Of a stretch of DNA of 26,168 nt, positions 16,946 to 23,995 are shown one piece after another. The DNA comes from DATKKK01 sp035542975. GTDB lineage: Archaea; Thermoproteota; Bathyarchaeia; Bathyarchaeales; Bathycorpusculaceae. Below the pieces are notes generated by a model. The model was not told the origin of the DNA. It saw nothing but the letters and a program-made list of their open reading frames with translations, and searched no databases. How positions within the stretch are numbered: the stretch's first letter is position 1; every line of letters begins with the position of its first letter. The position numbers and the translations under genes were made by a program. The stretch covers positions 1-26,168 of the forward strand of contig DATKKK010000034.1 in NCBI GenBank assembly GCA_035542975.1, given 5' to 3'.

Positions 16946-17366
16946 CAACGCATATACGCAAGAACCATGAGGAATCCAATTTATCAATGAAAACGCCTCC
17001 AAAATCACAATTTCAAGCATATTTGTATCCTAATAGAAATTCGTTGCAAAAACCTAGAGGGGGTAGGTCTCTCAACGCAAGCCCTCGATGCACTCAGCCA
17101 GCCTAAACAACACTATGATCGATGTTCTATCTTGTGCTGATTTCTTCTTTTGGAACTCTCTCCTTAGGGATGGTTAAGAAGAGAGGATTTAGGAATAAGA
17201 GAAAGGACTTAGAGGAGCTCTCGAAATTCTTAATTCCCATCCCCAAAAATATGATGTATATGCATCGCTTTTTTAAACTTTTCCATTTTTTTGATACACA
17301 TTATGTTATGAGGTTTAGCAAATCTTAAATCGCTTCAGGCAACATAACTTAGGCAAGGATGGGAAA
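16946..17366. other. 421-bp intergenic region
   Basis: No convincing gene. It contains a short inverted repeat (ACCTA at 17051-17055, TAGGT near 17063-17067) and, nearer the regulator, an A/T-rich TATA-like stretch TTTTTTAAA around 17268-17278. The one longer reading frame (17122-17328) has no ribosome site and no family-like pattern. Confidence 0.5.
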
Positions 17367-17858
17367 ATGAATAGAAAGAAACAGGATCTGAGACTTCTTT
17401 TTGCACTAATTAAGGGAGCGGACAGAAGCGACAGAGAGCTTGCAAAAGTCCTGAAAATATCACAGCCAACAGCATCCAGAAAAAAGAAAGCTCTTGAGAA
17501 GGAAGGCTACATAGCAGAATACACCGTGATCCCCGACTTATCCAAGATGGGATACGATTTCATAGCAGTGACTTTTCTGTCGTTCGCTGAAGAGAGCCCA
17601 GAGCTTTTCACTAAAGCCAGAGAATGGATAAATCGCAAGCCATCTGTGATTTACGCAACCAACGGTGAGGGCATTGGAATGAATAGCATGATGATATCAG
17701 TGCATCCCAACTATGCCAACTACTCACAGCTGCTGAGCGAACTGAGACGAGACTGGCAACCTAATCTCAAAGACACAGAAACCTTCATGATAAGCTTGGC
17801 TCGAGCTGACATTCTCATAAAACCTTTCTCGTTTCGATACTTAGAACACAATACATGA
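17367..17858 (+). CDS. Lrp/AsnC-type transcription regulator
   Basis: A 163-residue cytoplasmic DNA-binding protein. The N-terminal winged helix-turn-helix spans about residues 8-55, with the recognition-helix region LAKVLKISQPTASRKKKAL and the wing GYIAEYTVIPDL. The following about 105 residues (YDFIAVTFLSFAEE to FMISLARADI) resemble the alpha-beta effector/dimer domain of the Lrp family but match it only loosely, so the ligand is open. ATG 17367 is preceded by AAGGATGGGA at 17355-17364. It is monocistronic with a long upstream region, compatible with autoregulation. The targets cannot be read from context. Confidence 0.82.
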   Translation: MNRKKQDLRLLFALIKGADRSDRELAKVLKISQPTASRKKKALEKEGYIAEYTVIPDLSKMGYDFIAVTFLSFAEESPELFTKAREWINRKPSVIYATNGEGIGMNSMMISVHPNYANYSQLLSELRRDWQPNLKDTETFMISLARADILIKPFSFRYLEHNT

Positions 17859-17908
17859 AAACATGATTATTCGTGCAAACTACTCCAAAAAGAGAGGGAT
17901 CCCCAGCA

Positions 17909-17924
17909 CTAGTTAGACAACTAG
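17909..17924 (+). terminator. Possible terminator hairpin after the Lrp-type gene
   Basis: CTAGTT and AACTAG form a perfect 6-bp stem with a 4-nt loop, followed after about 10 bp by a T-rich stretch (CTTCTTTTCT). Confidence 0.35.
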
Positions 17925-18051
17925 AAAAGGCTAATCTTCTTTTCTGTTTAAATCTGTTCACGCTAGACAGAATTCAGATTCGTTTAATACGAGCATCATG
18001 GAAGATTGTTTCCTAAACCTTATTTAGATTTAGCTCCTTAGTAAAGTTCTA

Positions 18052-18135
18052 TTTGGGAGGATAGTGTCAGTCTCAGGGGAGAAAGGAGAGGACTGATTTA
18101 ACGGATAAGTCAGAATTCTTTACTACCCTCCCAAA
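18052..18135 (+). ncRNA. Candidate structured non-coding RNA (novel)
   Basis: Bases 18052-18066 pair with 18121-18135: TTTGGGAGG matches CCTCCCAAA (9 bp), one A/C mismatch follows, then TAGTG pairs with TACTA (five pairs, one G-U). Inside, TCAGTC at 18067-18072 pairs with GACTGA at 18091-18096, extendable by TC/GA with a bulged G and closed by a purine-rich loop (18075-18087). This gives a continuous rod of more than 20 pairs with an unpaired arm 18097-18120. T5 at 18156-18160 follows as a plausible terminator, and a TATA-like TTATTTAG near 18019-18026 lies at a fitting distance upstream. It does not match tRNA, SRP RNA, RNase P or C/D box guides that I know. The paired arms alone do not fix the strand; the T run favours plus. 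A DNA inverted-repeat element is the alternative. Confidence 0.5.
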
Positions 18136-18401
18136 CCTCTATCTGTTATGATCTCTTTTTAAATTTTGCCCCATTTTTAGGTGTCAGTTTTGAGTTTAAG
18201 CGCTTACTAGAAGCCTTTGCAGAATAAGAAGACAGAATCTTGACACTTGAACCGCTTGAACAGACACTAAGCGACTCATGTAAGTACGTTCGTTAAGCGT
18301 TAGTCATTACTTGATACGTTTCTTCTTGAAGACTACTAGTGTCAGGAGTCTGCTGTCATGAACACCACGTGCTAATCGAAGTTTTCAGTGCCCTACACAA
18401 T

Positions 18402-19145
18402 TTAGCCAATTCGTGTTCGGTAAAGCTTTCGTTTGTGAACAACTGCGACTGAAGTGACAGTGAATAGCAGTATAAGGATCGGTATCCAAGTTGGGTATTC
18501 TGGCACTATCCATACGTTAGAACCGCTAATTTGAACTCCATAGCTCCAAGTTGTTAGGTAAGGTCCTGTCTCATTTGAGAAGTCAATGGAGAATTTGGTT
18601 ACGACTCCTGTCGGTCTATCCCAGTACATGTTTTGTGACTGTTGCATTGTAGTATTGACTGCAGAGAAGATCATAGTAACGTTAAAATGATTTGTCTGTC
18701 TGACACCGCCTGGGTACGTGACAGGGATTGTTTCATTTATTATCCAACTAGAATAGTAGCCTGTTGAGTAGATAGAATCATTTGCGTTAAGGTTGGTTGC
18801 GATAACCCACATTGTCAGGTTTGTGCCTGATCCAGTATCCACGTCTACATAGCCATCGTTATGGTTTTCGGTTCCGTTTTTGAAGTGCTGCACTGCTTGG
18901 CCAGTAACATTTGTGCCCATAACGTTTGTAACGCTAACCATGAACCATTGTGTTTTGTTAATATCTTGAAGGTACGATGGTATTGTAGCATTTGGATCGT
19001 TGCTTTGCCAGTTAAAAAAAATACTGTATACAAACTGGTTGCCTGGAGCAACCCCTGGCGTTCTAGTTAAGGCGGACACTGCTGCAATTGTTAGAAGTGC
19101 TAGTAGGAATGAAATCGTCACATAAGAGATTATTTTCTTTTTCAT
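18402..19145 (-). CDS. Exported glycoprotein with VPEYP-type C-terminal anchor
   Basis: A 247-residue protein of unknown family. It has a signal peptide (MKKKIISYVTISFLLALLTI, cleavage likely after VSALT) and about 180 residues of beta-rich extracellular domain with ten N-x-S/T sequons. The tail is IVPEYPTWIPILILLFTVTS followed by the basic stretch HKRKLYRTRIG. A Pro-Glu-Tyr/Phe-Pro motif next to a terminal helix and positive charges recurs, from memory, in many exported proteins of this archaeal group and resembles PEF-CTERM-like sorting signals; whether it is processed is unknown. ATG 19145 has a weak AAGGAAATGAG ribosome site and a GTTATAAG TATA box about 40 bp upstream. No partner genes are adjacent. 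Confidence 0.82.
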   Translation of the reverse strand: MKKKIISYVTISFLLALLTIAAVSALTRTPGVAPGNQFVYSIFFNWQSNDPNATIPSYLQDINKTQWFMVSVTNVMGTNVTGQAVQHFKNGTENHNDGYVDVDTGSGTNLTMWVIATNLNANDSIYSTGYYSSWIINETIPVTYPGGVRQTNHFNVTMIFSAVNTTMQQSQNMYWDRPTGVVTKFSIDFSNETGPYLTTWSYGVQISGSNVWIVPEYPTWIPILILLFTVTSVAVVHKRKLYRTRIG

Positions 19146-19280
19146 GTTAGCTCATTTCCTTATTGTATTTAGTCTTGTTCGGTTCTTATAACTTGTGGAA
19201 AAATAGAGAGTGCATTATCCTAAAACCTCCTATGTAATATCCATTTCTTTTTCTGCCTCCAAATACAGAAACGTTTCATT

Positions 19281-19508
19281 ATGATTACCATGATTGCAGA
19301 TTTCCCTTGTCAAATATGCAACACAAAGGACTGCTTTCAAGTAATCAATAAGAACTATGCCAGAGTTAGACACTATACAGGCTTGGACCCAATTACTGGG
19401 AAACCTAGTTTCGTCTATCATAGACAGAGTCCTCAGTACCTGCAAAGCATTCTAAAGCAGACCAAAGTATCTGCAACTGACCAAGTTGACCAGAGAGCAT
19501 TGACCTGA
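19281..19508 (+). CDS. Small CxxC protein
   Basis: A 75-residue protein starting MITMIADF (ATG 19281 or 19290). It has a CQICNTKDC cluster (residues 10-18), then KNYARVRHYTGLDPITGKPSF and VYHRQSPQYLQSIL. The CxxC plus a strand 'YARVRHY' and an aromatic 'F.Y' strand recalls short archaeal zinc-knuckle proteins often found near tyrosine recombinases, but no recombinase is here. No ribosome site is visible; the mRNA may be leaderless. It ends 33 bp before the tRNA-Gly gene, which is on the opposite strand (convergent). Function unknown; moderately sure it is a real gene. Confidence 0.6.
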   Translation: MITMIADFPCQICNTKDCFQVINKNYARVRHYTGLDPITGKPSFVYHRQSPQYLQSILKQTKVSATDQVDQRALT

Positions 19509-19541
19509 AACGCTATTCCTCAAGCCTTAATTCTGAAATTA

Positions 19542-19619
19542 TGGTGCGGTCGCCGGGATTTGAACCCGGGATCGCAAGCTTGGAAGGCTTGTGTCCTAAA
19601 CCAACTAGACGACGACCGC
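19542..19619 (-). tRNA. tRNA-Gly (UCC)
   Basis: On the minus strand the acceptor arms GCGGTCG and CGACCGC pair perfectly over 7 bp. The anticodon arm is CAAGC-CTTCCAA-GCTTG with anticodon TCC (UCC), and the T arm CCGGG-TTCAAAT-CCCGG is canonical. The discriminator is A (19545), and the CCA end is encoded (19544-19542). There is no intron. A TTGAATAAT box at 19641-19650 lies about 26 bp before the 5' end and probably serves as the promoter. Confidence 0.97.
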
Positions 19620-19764
19620 TCGTAACGCTTAGAACACTAGATTATTCAAAGTGAGCTAGATAAGATTTCCCAAAACCACACGAACAACCCCTCACAAAAA
19701 CAAGTAGGGGTAGGCGCTATTGGCAGAAAAATCGCTCAAAACCGTGTTGAAAAGCTGCTTTTCG

Positions 19765-20415
19765 CTACAGCTTATCCTTCTCCTTAAACAACCTCTTCTC
19801 AAAGCCCGACTTCGGCTTAAAACTACCCCGATACCGAGGCAACGCAGATTTCCGCCGCTCAACATTCTTAATCCTCGCATAAAGCTTGGACACCTTCGTG
19901 TTCGACGGCTGCTTACGCCTCGGAAAACGCACACGCGCAGGCACAAAAGGCTTCTTAACCCTCCTATCACGCCTCTTCAACGGAACGTCCTTGAACTTCT
20001 CAAAAACCACGTAACCCTCCTTCAAATTCATCTCACGAACACGCCAACCAGCATCCAACCAACCCCTCGCATGCACACTATTCGAATCATTACTCCACCA
20101 CGCTTCACTCTTGTACGCCTCCATAGGCAGGTTATCACCAATAATCCCGTCAACCCGCACAAAACTAAGCTTCACAACCTTCGTAAAAGCACCACGAAAC
20201 CTCAAATACCCTCCAAGACCCTCAAACCTGTTAACCTTCCTCCGCGCCACCGTCCTACGTGCACAATTCAAACACAGCAACCGCATAGGATCACCAGTCG
20301 AAACATCGGCAACCATACAATCCTGACAAAACAAACGCCCACACCGCTCACACCGTTTTAGATACCTAACCGAAAAAACACGACCGCACAGTCCGCATTC
20401 ATCCTTATACGGCAT
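19765..20415 (-). CDS. Cross-brace zinc finger fused to DUF7662-like domain
   Basis: A 216-residue basic protein. Residues 7-51 hold eight cysteines in four CxxC pairs (Cys7/10, 22/25, 30/33, 48/51), a spacing like FYVE/RING-type cross-brace zinc fingers binding two zinc ions. Residues about 62-145 match the DUF7662 pattern as I remember it: VKLSFVRVDGIIGDNLP, then YKSEAWWSNDSNSVHARGW and DAGWRVREMNLKEGYVVF. The tail (about 146-216) is highly basic and Pro/Arg/Lys-rich (RRDRRVKKPFVPARVRFPRR), suggesting nucleic-acid contact. ATG 20415 is the only good start. It lies upstream of the tRNA and is divergent from the next gene; the role is unknown. Confidence 0.82.
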   Translation of the reverse strand: MPYKDECGLCGRVFSVRYLKRCERCGRLFCQDCMVADVSTGDPMRLLCLNCARRTVARRKVNRFEGLGGYLRFRGAFTKVVKLSFVRVDGIIGDNLPMEAYKSEAWWSNDSNSVHARGWLDAGWRVREMNLKEGYVVFEKFKDVPLKRRDRRVKKPFVPARVRFPRRKQPSNTKVSKLYARIKNVERRKSALPRYRGSFKPKSGFEKRLFKEKDKL

Positions 20416-20544
20416 TCAAATCACTACTGCTCACAAAACAATGCTGAAGCTTCACATAAAAACATCGCTATGCTCGTTTGATTATTCGAAAACCCAGATA
20501 ATACTTATACAAGCCCTCTACGCTCTCAACTCGGGAACCAAACC

Positions 20545-20928
20545 ATGCTCCTCAGCGAACATCTCCATGAAAAAGCCGAAGAATCAAGACACAACGAAAC
20601 CGTCAGCTACTTCCTAACCACCATAGGCTCAATATTCTTTACCAGCGGACTGATAGAAACCGTAACCACCATCCAAAACCCAGACTGGTTCCTCATAATC
20701 CCGTACAAAATAACCCCCGACAACCCAGACCCACACAGTCTATTAGGCTTAACACTAACATCAATCGGCATAGCCCTGCTCATCCTCGGAATAATCCTAG
20801 CCCTACACTACGCAAGAGAAAGAACATGGTACATGAAACAACTACGCCGAGTAAGCGCCCCAGAAGAACAAGAACTAAAAAGAAAACAACTAGAACGAAA
20901 ACTCAAAAAACAAAAACAAATAACCTAA
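20545..20928 (+). CDS. Small membrane protein with charged C-terminal tail
   Basis: A 127-residue protein of unknown family. An N-terminal amphipathic stretch (EHLHEKAEESRHNE) is followed by two membrane helices, about residues 21-43 (YFLTTIGSIFFTSGLIETVT) and 70-92 (GLTLTSIGIALLILGIILAL). A long highly charged tail (SAPEEQELKRKQLERKLKKQ) is likely a helix or coiled coil in the cytoplasm. A TATA box ACTTATACA near 20506-20514 would start transcription about 10 nt before ATG 20545. It ends 3 bp from the convergent rtcB stop. Its coding strand is strongly A/C-rich, unlike most neighbours. Confidence 0.75.
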   Translation: MLLSEHLHEKAEESRHNETVSYFLTTIGSIFFTSGLIETVTTIQNPDWFLIIPYKITPDNPDPHSLLGLTLTSIGIALLILGIILALHYARERTWYMKQLRRVSAPEEQELKRKQLERKLKKQKQIT

Positions 20929-20931
20929 AAA

Positions 20932-22413
20932 CTAACCCTTCACCACCGCAATCGGCGTCAACCTAGCCACCTTCGTAGCAATACCCAATCTATCACTTAC
21001 TTCCGCAACCACATCCACATTCTTATACGCAGGATCAGCCTCCTCAGCCAAAACCACCGAACTCGCCGCCTTCACAACAATCCCACGTTGCTCCAAACCA
21101 CGCTTAACGTCACTGCCCCAATAATTCCGCTTAGCAGCACTACGACTTAGCATTCTCCCAGCACCATGAGCCGTAGAACCAAAACTCAACTGCATAGCCC
21201 GCTCAGTACCCACCAACAACCAAGAACTCGTCCCCATACTCCCAGGTATAAGCACAGGCTGCCCCACACCACGATAGTCTTGTGGCACTTCAACATTCCC
21301 AGCCGGAAACGCTCTTGTAGCACCTTTCCTGTGAACCCAAACACGCTTCTTCACGCCGCCATCAACTTCATGCTCTTCTATCTTCGCTATGTTATGTGCA
21401 ACATCATAAACAAGCTTCAACCCGAACCGCTCCGCATCCTCATGGAAAACCTGCTGAAAACTCTGCCTAACCCAATGCATAATCGTCTGACGATTAGCAA
21501 ACGCATAATTAACTGCACATGCCATCGCCTGATAATAATCCTGAGCCTCCTGAGTCTTTCCAGGCGCACACGCAAGCTCCCGATCAGGCAGGGCAACCTT
21601 GTATTTCTGAACTGCCCGTTCCATAACCCGCAGATAATCAGAACATATCTGATGCCCAAAACCTCTTGAACCGCAATGAATCATAGCTGTCACCTGCCCT
21701 TCATGCTCTATTCCGAAAACCTTCGCGGTTTCAGGGTTGAAGATTCTGTCAACTCTCTGAATTTCCAAAAAGTGATTGCCAGAACCCAGAGTGCCAACTT
21801 GCTCCAAACCCCTGTTTTTGGCCGTTGAAGAAACCTTGTCAGGATTAGCCTTTTTCATGCAACCACCTTCTTCACAGTGCTCTGCGTCTCCAGACCAGCC
21901 TAGCCCTTGATCAATAACCCATTGAACACCCTCCACGGCAAGCCTTTCTAAATCGTTAAACGTCACTTTGAAATCTTTACGGCGGCTCCCAAGCCCACAC
22001 GGTACGTTATCGAAAATAGCGTTTGTCAACTGAGCAAGCTTCGGTCTGATGTCCTTTTCTGAAAGGTTCGTTGTCAGTAACCGAACACCGCAGTTGATGT
22101 CATAGCCGACTCCGCCAGGGCTTATAACCCCTTCTTCATAGTCAGTAGCAGCTACGCCGCCTATCGGAAAACCGTAACCTTCGTGACCATCTGGCAAGGT
22201 TATAGCATACTTGTAAATTCCAGGCAGATGCGTAACGTTCACGCATTGCTCAAGCGTTCGGTCGGTCTGCATCTTCTCGAGCAAACCACGATCAGCAAAA
22301 ACCATGCCGTTGACGCGCATGCCAGGCTTGTACTTTGGAATGCACCAGCTATAGTCATCTATTTTTTCAAGCGGAACCCTCGCTGAAGGATGATGAGAAT
22401 CATCTTCACCCAT
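20932..22413 (-). CDS. rtcB: RtcB tRNA-splicing ligase
   Basis: A 493-residue RNA ligase joining 2',3'-cyclic-phosphate and 5'-OH RNA ends in tRNA splicing and RNA repair, GTP- and Mn-dependent. Metal and active-site residues are all present: Asp105 and Cys108 (GGVGYDINCGVRLL), Asn213 and His214 (GSGNHFLE), His246 (MIHCGSRG), His340 (YDVAHNIAKIEEH) and the guanylylated His416 (STAHGAGRM). They keep a nearly constant offset from the Pyrococcus enzyme numbering I remember. No intein is present. ATG 22413 is preferred to GTG 22422. A TATA box at 22449-22456 lies upstream. Archease, its activator, is encoded 1.6 kb away on the same strand, behind the MBL-fold gene and an oppositely oriented regulator. 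Confidence 0.98.
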   Translation of the reverse strand: MGEDDSHHPSARVPLEKIDDYSWCIPKYKPGMRVNGMVFADRGLLEKMQTDRTLEQCVNVTHLPGIYKYAITLPDGHEGYGFPIGGVAATDYEEGVISPGGVGYDINCGVRLLTTNLSEKDIRPKLAQLTNAIFDNVPCGLGSRRKDFKVTFNDLERLAVEGVQWVIDQGLGWSGDAEHCEEGGCMKKANPDKVSSTAKNRGLEQVGTLGSGNHFLEIQRVDRIFNPETAKVFGIEHEGQVTAMIHCGSRGFGHQICSDYLRVMERAVQKYKVALPDRELACAPGKTQEAQDYYQAMACAVNYAFANRQTIMHWVRQSFQQVFHEDAERFGLKLVYDVAHNIAKIEEHEVDGGVKKRVWVHRKGATRAFPAGNVEVPQDYRGVGQPVLIPGSMGTSSWLLVGTERAMQLSFGSTAHGAGRMLSRSAAKRNYWGSDVKRGLEQRGIVVKAASSVVLAEEADPAYKNVDVVAEVSDRLGIATKVARLTPIAVVKG

Positions 22414-22448
22414 CGTAAACACCGCAGATAAGATAGCTTAAAGCAAAA

Positions 22449-22478
22449 ATATAAACTATTTTGGCGTTTACACCAAAA
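22449..22478 (-). promoter_or_regulatory. rtcB promoter and overlapping inverted repeat
   Basis: ATATAAAC at 22449-22456 reads as TATA box GTTTATAT on the minus strand. TTTTGG (22459-22464) and CCAAAA (22473-22478) form an imperfect 20-bp palindrome just upstream of it. The repeat also follows the MBL gene stop (22485) and is succeeded on the minus strand by T-rich sequence, so it may be that gene's terminator, an rtcB operator, or both. Confidence 0.4.
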
Positions 22479-22484
22479 CCAATA

Positions 22485-23402
22485 TTATTCTGGCACACCG
22501 AAATTCTTTACGAAATCCACGACGCCTTCTACGCTGTTGTTAAGCACGGTTTCTCCTAAAACTGGGTGAACCTTAACATAATCTAAGGCTTTCCGAAGAG
22601 CACCATCATCCGCAAGTATTCGTTTGCATATACCCTCCAAGCCTTCGCCGTTGTCTAACCCTTGCTTTGCAATTTTCGCCCACAATTCAAGTTGCTGTTT
22701 GTATGCTAATAGGTTTTCAACGGCGTAAGAAGCCTTGCCGAAATGACTGTAGAACAAGCTCTTGGGTTTCAAACCGATTAATTTGTTTAAAGAAGCCAGA
22801 GCGATATCCAAACGCAGCGGAGGCGGCGTGGTTGGCACGATCACGTCAATCTCGTTCAGATAAATGCCTGCTGCATCGCCTGGAAAGACTCCGTGGCTGT
22901 ATGTTTCAAAGTAGCTTTGATGATGCGATGCGTGTCCAAGAGTTTCCACGACTTTCAGTTCGACATTGTCTCCAATATCAAGGCTTAATCCATCAGTCGC
23001 GGCGATAATTCGCTCTTCAGGAACAGGTTCGGGTGCTCCGTACAGTTCTGTTATGCCTTTGAGAACCATTTTTGACTGTTCCCAAAGCTTTTCAGGATGC
23101 GCCAGATGTGGTGCACCTCGTTGATGAACGACGACCTTTGCGTTAGGTAAATGCTTTAACAGTGTTCCAACGCCGCCGCTGTGGTCTAGATGAACGTGTG
23201 AAACAGCAACGTAAGCCACTTGTTCAGGCTTTACTTCTAATTGTTTCAAGCCTATGAGCAGGTTCGGCACGGATGAGGTTGGACCTGTTTCCACCATTGC
23301 CACTTGTTTTCCTTTCAGGACGTAGCTGGCGATGAAATTTCTGATTCCTGCCATTTCAGCATCGATGAGATAGATGTGTTCTTCAACCTTTGTTACGTTC
23401 AT
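22485..23402 (-). CDS. MBL-fold metallo-hydrolase
   Basis: A 305-residue metallo-beta-lactamase-fold protein. The dinuclear metal set is complete: His69, His71, Asp73 and His74 (SHVHLDHSGG), His157 (LGHASHH), Asp176 (FPGDAAG) and His220 (FYSHFG). The overall shape is glyoxalase-II-like rather than RNase Z or beta-CASP; I see no exosite or beta-CASP motifs. Likely a small-thioester, lactone or phosphoester hydrolase; substrate unknown. ATG 23402 is used. The TATA-like CTTTATTCT at about 23430-23438 implies a very short leader, and a perfect palindrome sits 6 nt before the ATG. It is divergent from the HVO_A0114-type gene, which may regulate it. Confidence 0.92.
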   Translation of the reverse strand: MNVTKVEEHIYLIDAEMAGIRNFIASYVLKGKQVAMVETGPTSSVPNLLIGLKQLEVKPEQVAYVAVSHVHLDHSGGVGTLLKHLPNAKVVVHQRGAPHLAHPEKLWEQSKMVLKGITELYGAPEPVPEERIIAATDGLSLDIGDNVELKVVETLGHASHHQSYFETYSHGVFPGDAAGIYLNEIDVIVPTTPPPLRLDIALASLNKLIGLKPKSLFYSHFGKASYAVENLLAYKQQLELWAKIAKQGLDNGEGLEGICKRILADDGALRKALDYVKVHPVLGETVLNNSVEGVVDFVKNFGVPE

Positions 23403-23407
23403 TTGTC

Positions 23408-23420
23408 ATCACAGTGTGAT
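23408..23420. promoter_or_regulatory. Perfect 13-bp palindrome, operator candidate
   Basis: ATCACA-G-TGTGAT has perfect 6-bp arms about one central base. It covers the predicted transcription start of the MBL-hydrolase gene (ATG at 23402), where a bound protein would repress. It lies in the gap shared with a winged-helix regulator gene, the natural candidate to bind it. Confidence 0.5.
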
Positions 23421-23517
23421 TTTCGGGGTAGAATAAAGTTTGTTATTAGCTACTTTAAGGGTTTGCATCGTGAATGTTTTAAGCGAATATTGGCACATCT
23501 TTAGTGGAGGAAGATTT

Positions 23518-23988
23518 ATGCTTCTGCGAATTGTTCGAAACTTGACGTCTGAAGAAGTGGAAGAAAAAATAAGAGGGTTCGAGAAGCGTTTTGAGATTAG
23601 CTTTGCGAAGTTTGAGGAGCTTTTTCTCAAGCAGAAGCTGAATGCCAAGTTTGCCAAAGCCTATTTTGAATGGGCGGAGCTTGTAGACTGTTACAAGGGT
23701 TACATGGAAGATGGAGAGCTTGACTACACTATCGAGGAAGTGAAAAATTACAGACCAGAACAGACTGCACTGCTAACACCAAAAAGAATAGAACTACTGT
23801 ATCAGCTTGCTCCGTTAAGAGTGGAGTCGATAAATGACTTGGCCAAAAAGGTAAGACGAAACGTTAAGAATGTTTACCAAGATTTGAAAATACTGAAAAA
23901 ACTAGGCTTCATAAAATTGAACAAACGAAAAGGACGAGCCTTGGTACCCGAAGCTGTTGTTAAAGAAATAACGTTTCTGATTCACTAG
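23518..23988 (+). CDS. HVO_A0114-type winged-helix DNA-binding protein
   Basis: A 156-residue predicted transcription regulator. Residues 10-70 are a charged helical region (SEEVEEKIRGFEKRF). Residues about 87-145 form a winged helix: TPKRIELLYQLAPLR, then NDLAKKVRRNVKNVYQDLKI (recognition region) and the wing KKLGFIKLNKRKGRALVP. The 'DLAKKVxRxxKNVYxDLKxLxxLG' pattern is typical of the HVO_A0114 family, sometimes found as antitoxin-like regulators. ATG 23518 is chosen because GGAGGAAG at 23506-23513 precedes it; the frame is open upstream but without support. It is divergent from the MBL-hydrolase gene. No adjacent toxin is seen. Confidence 0.85.
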   Translation: MLLRIVRNLTSEEVEEKIRGFEKRFEISFAKFEELFLKQKLNAKFAKAYFEWAELVDCYKGYMEDGELDYTIEEVKNYRPEQTALLTPKRIELLYQLAPLRVESINDLAKKVRRNVKNVYQDLKILKKLGFIKLNKRKGRALVPEAVVKEITFLIH

Positions 23989-23995
23989 AAAAAGG

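Larger units (their letters stand above)
17859..18401. other. 543-bp intergenic region with structured elements
   Basis: No protein gene is supported; stop codons are frequent in all frames. It holds a short hairpin at 17909-17924, a candidate structured RNA at 18052-18135, and T tracts at 18156-18160 and 18174-18178. The stretch 18181-18401 contains GTGTCAG at 18181-18187 and again near 18340, also found at 18064-18070 inside the structured element. Confidence 0.5.

Noticed and set aside
17051..17067. ACCTA...TAGGT inverted repeat
   Set aside because: Only 5-bp arms, 300 bp from the nearest start; likely chance.
17122..17328. 68-codon plus-strand frame in the gap before the Lrp-type gene
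   Set aside because: No ribosome site or promoter at the right distance, and it runs over the regulator's likely promoter; composition is not family-like.
19720..20361. 213-codon open frame antisense to the zinc-finger/DUF7662 gene
   Set aside because: The product is Thr/Pro/Arg-rich low complexity, while the opposite strand has eight ordered cysteines and a domain match.
21166..21669. 167-codon open frame antisense to rtcB
   Set aside because: rtcB is intact with all active-site residues; the antisense product is low-complexity Arg/His/Leu/Pro.
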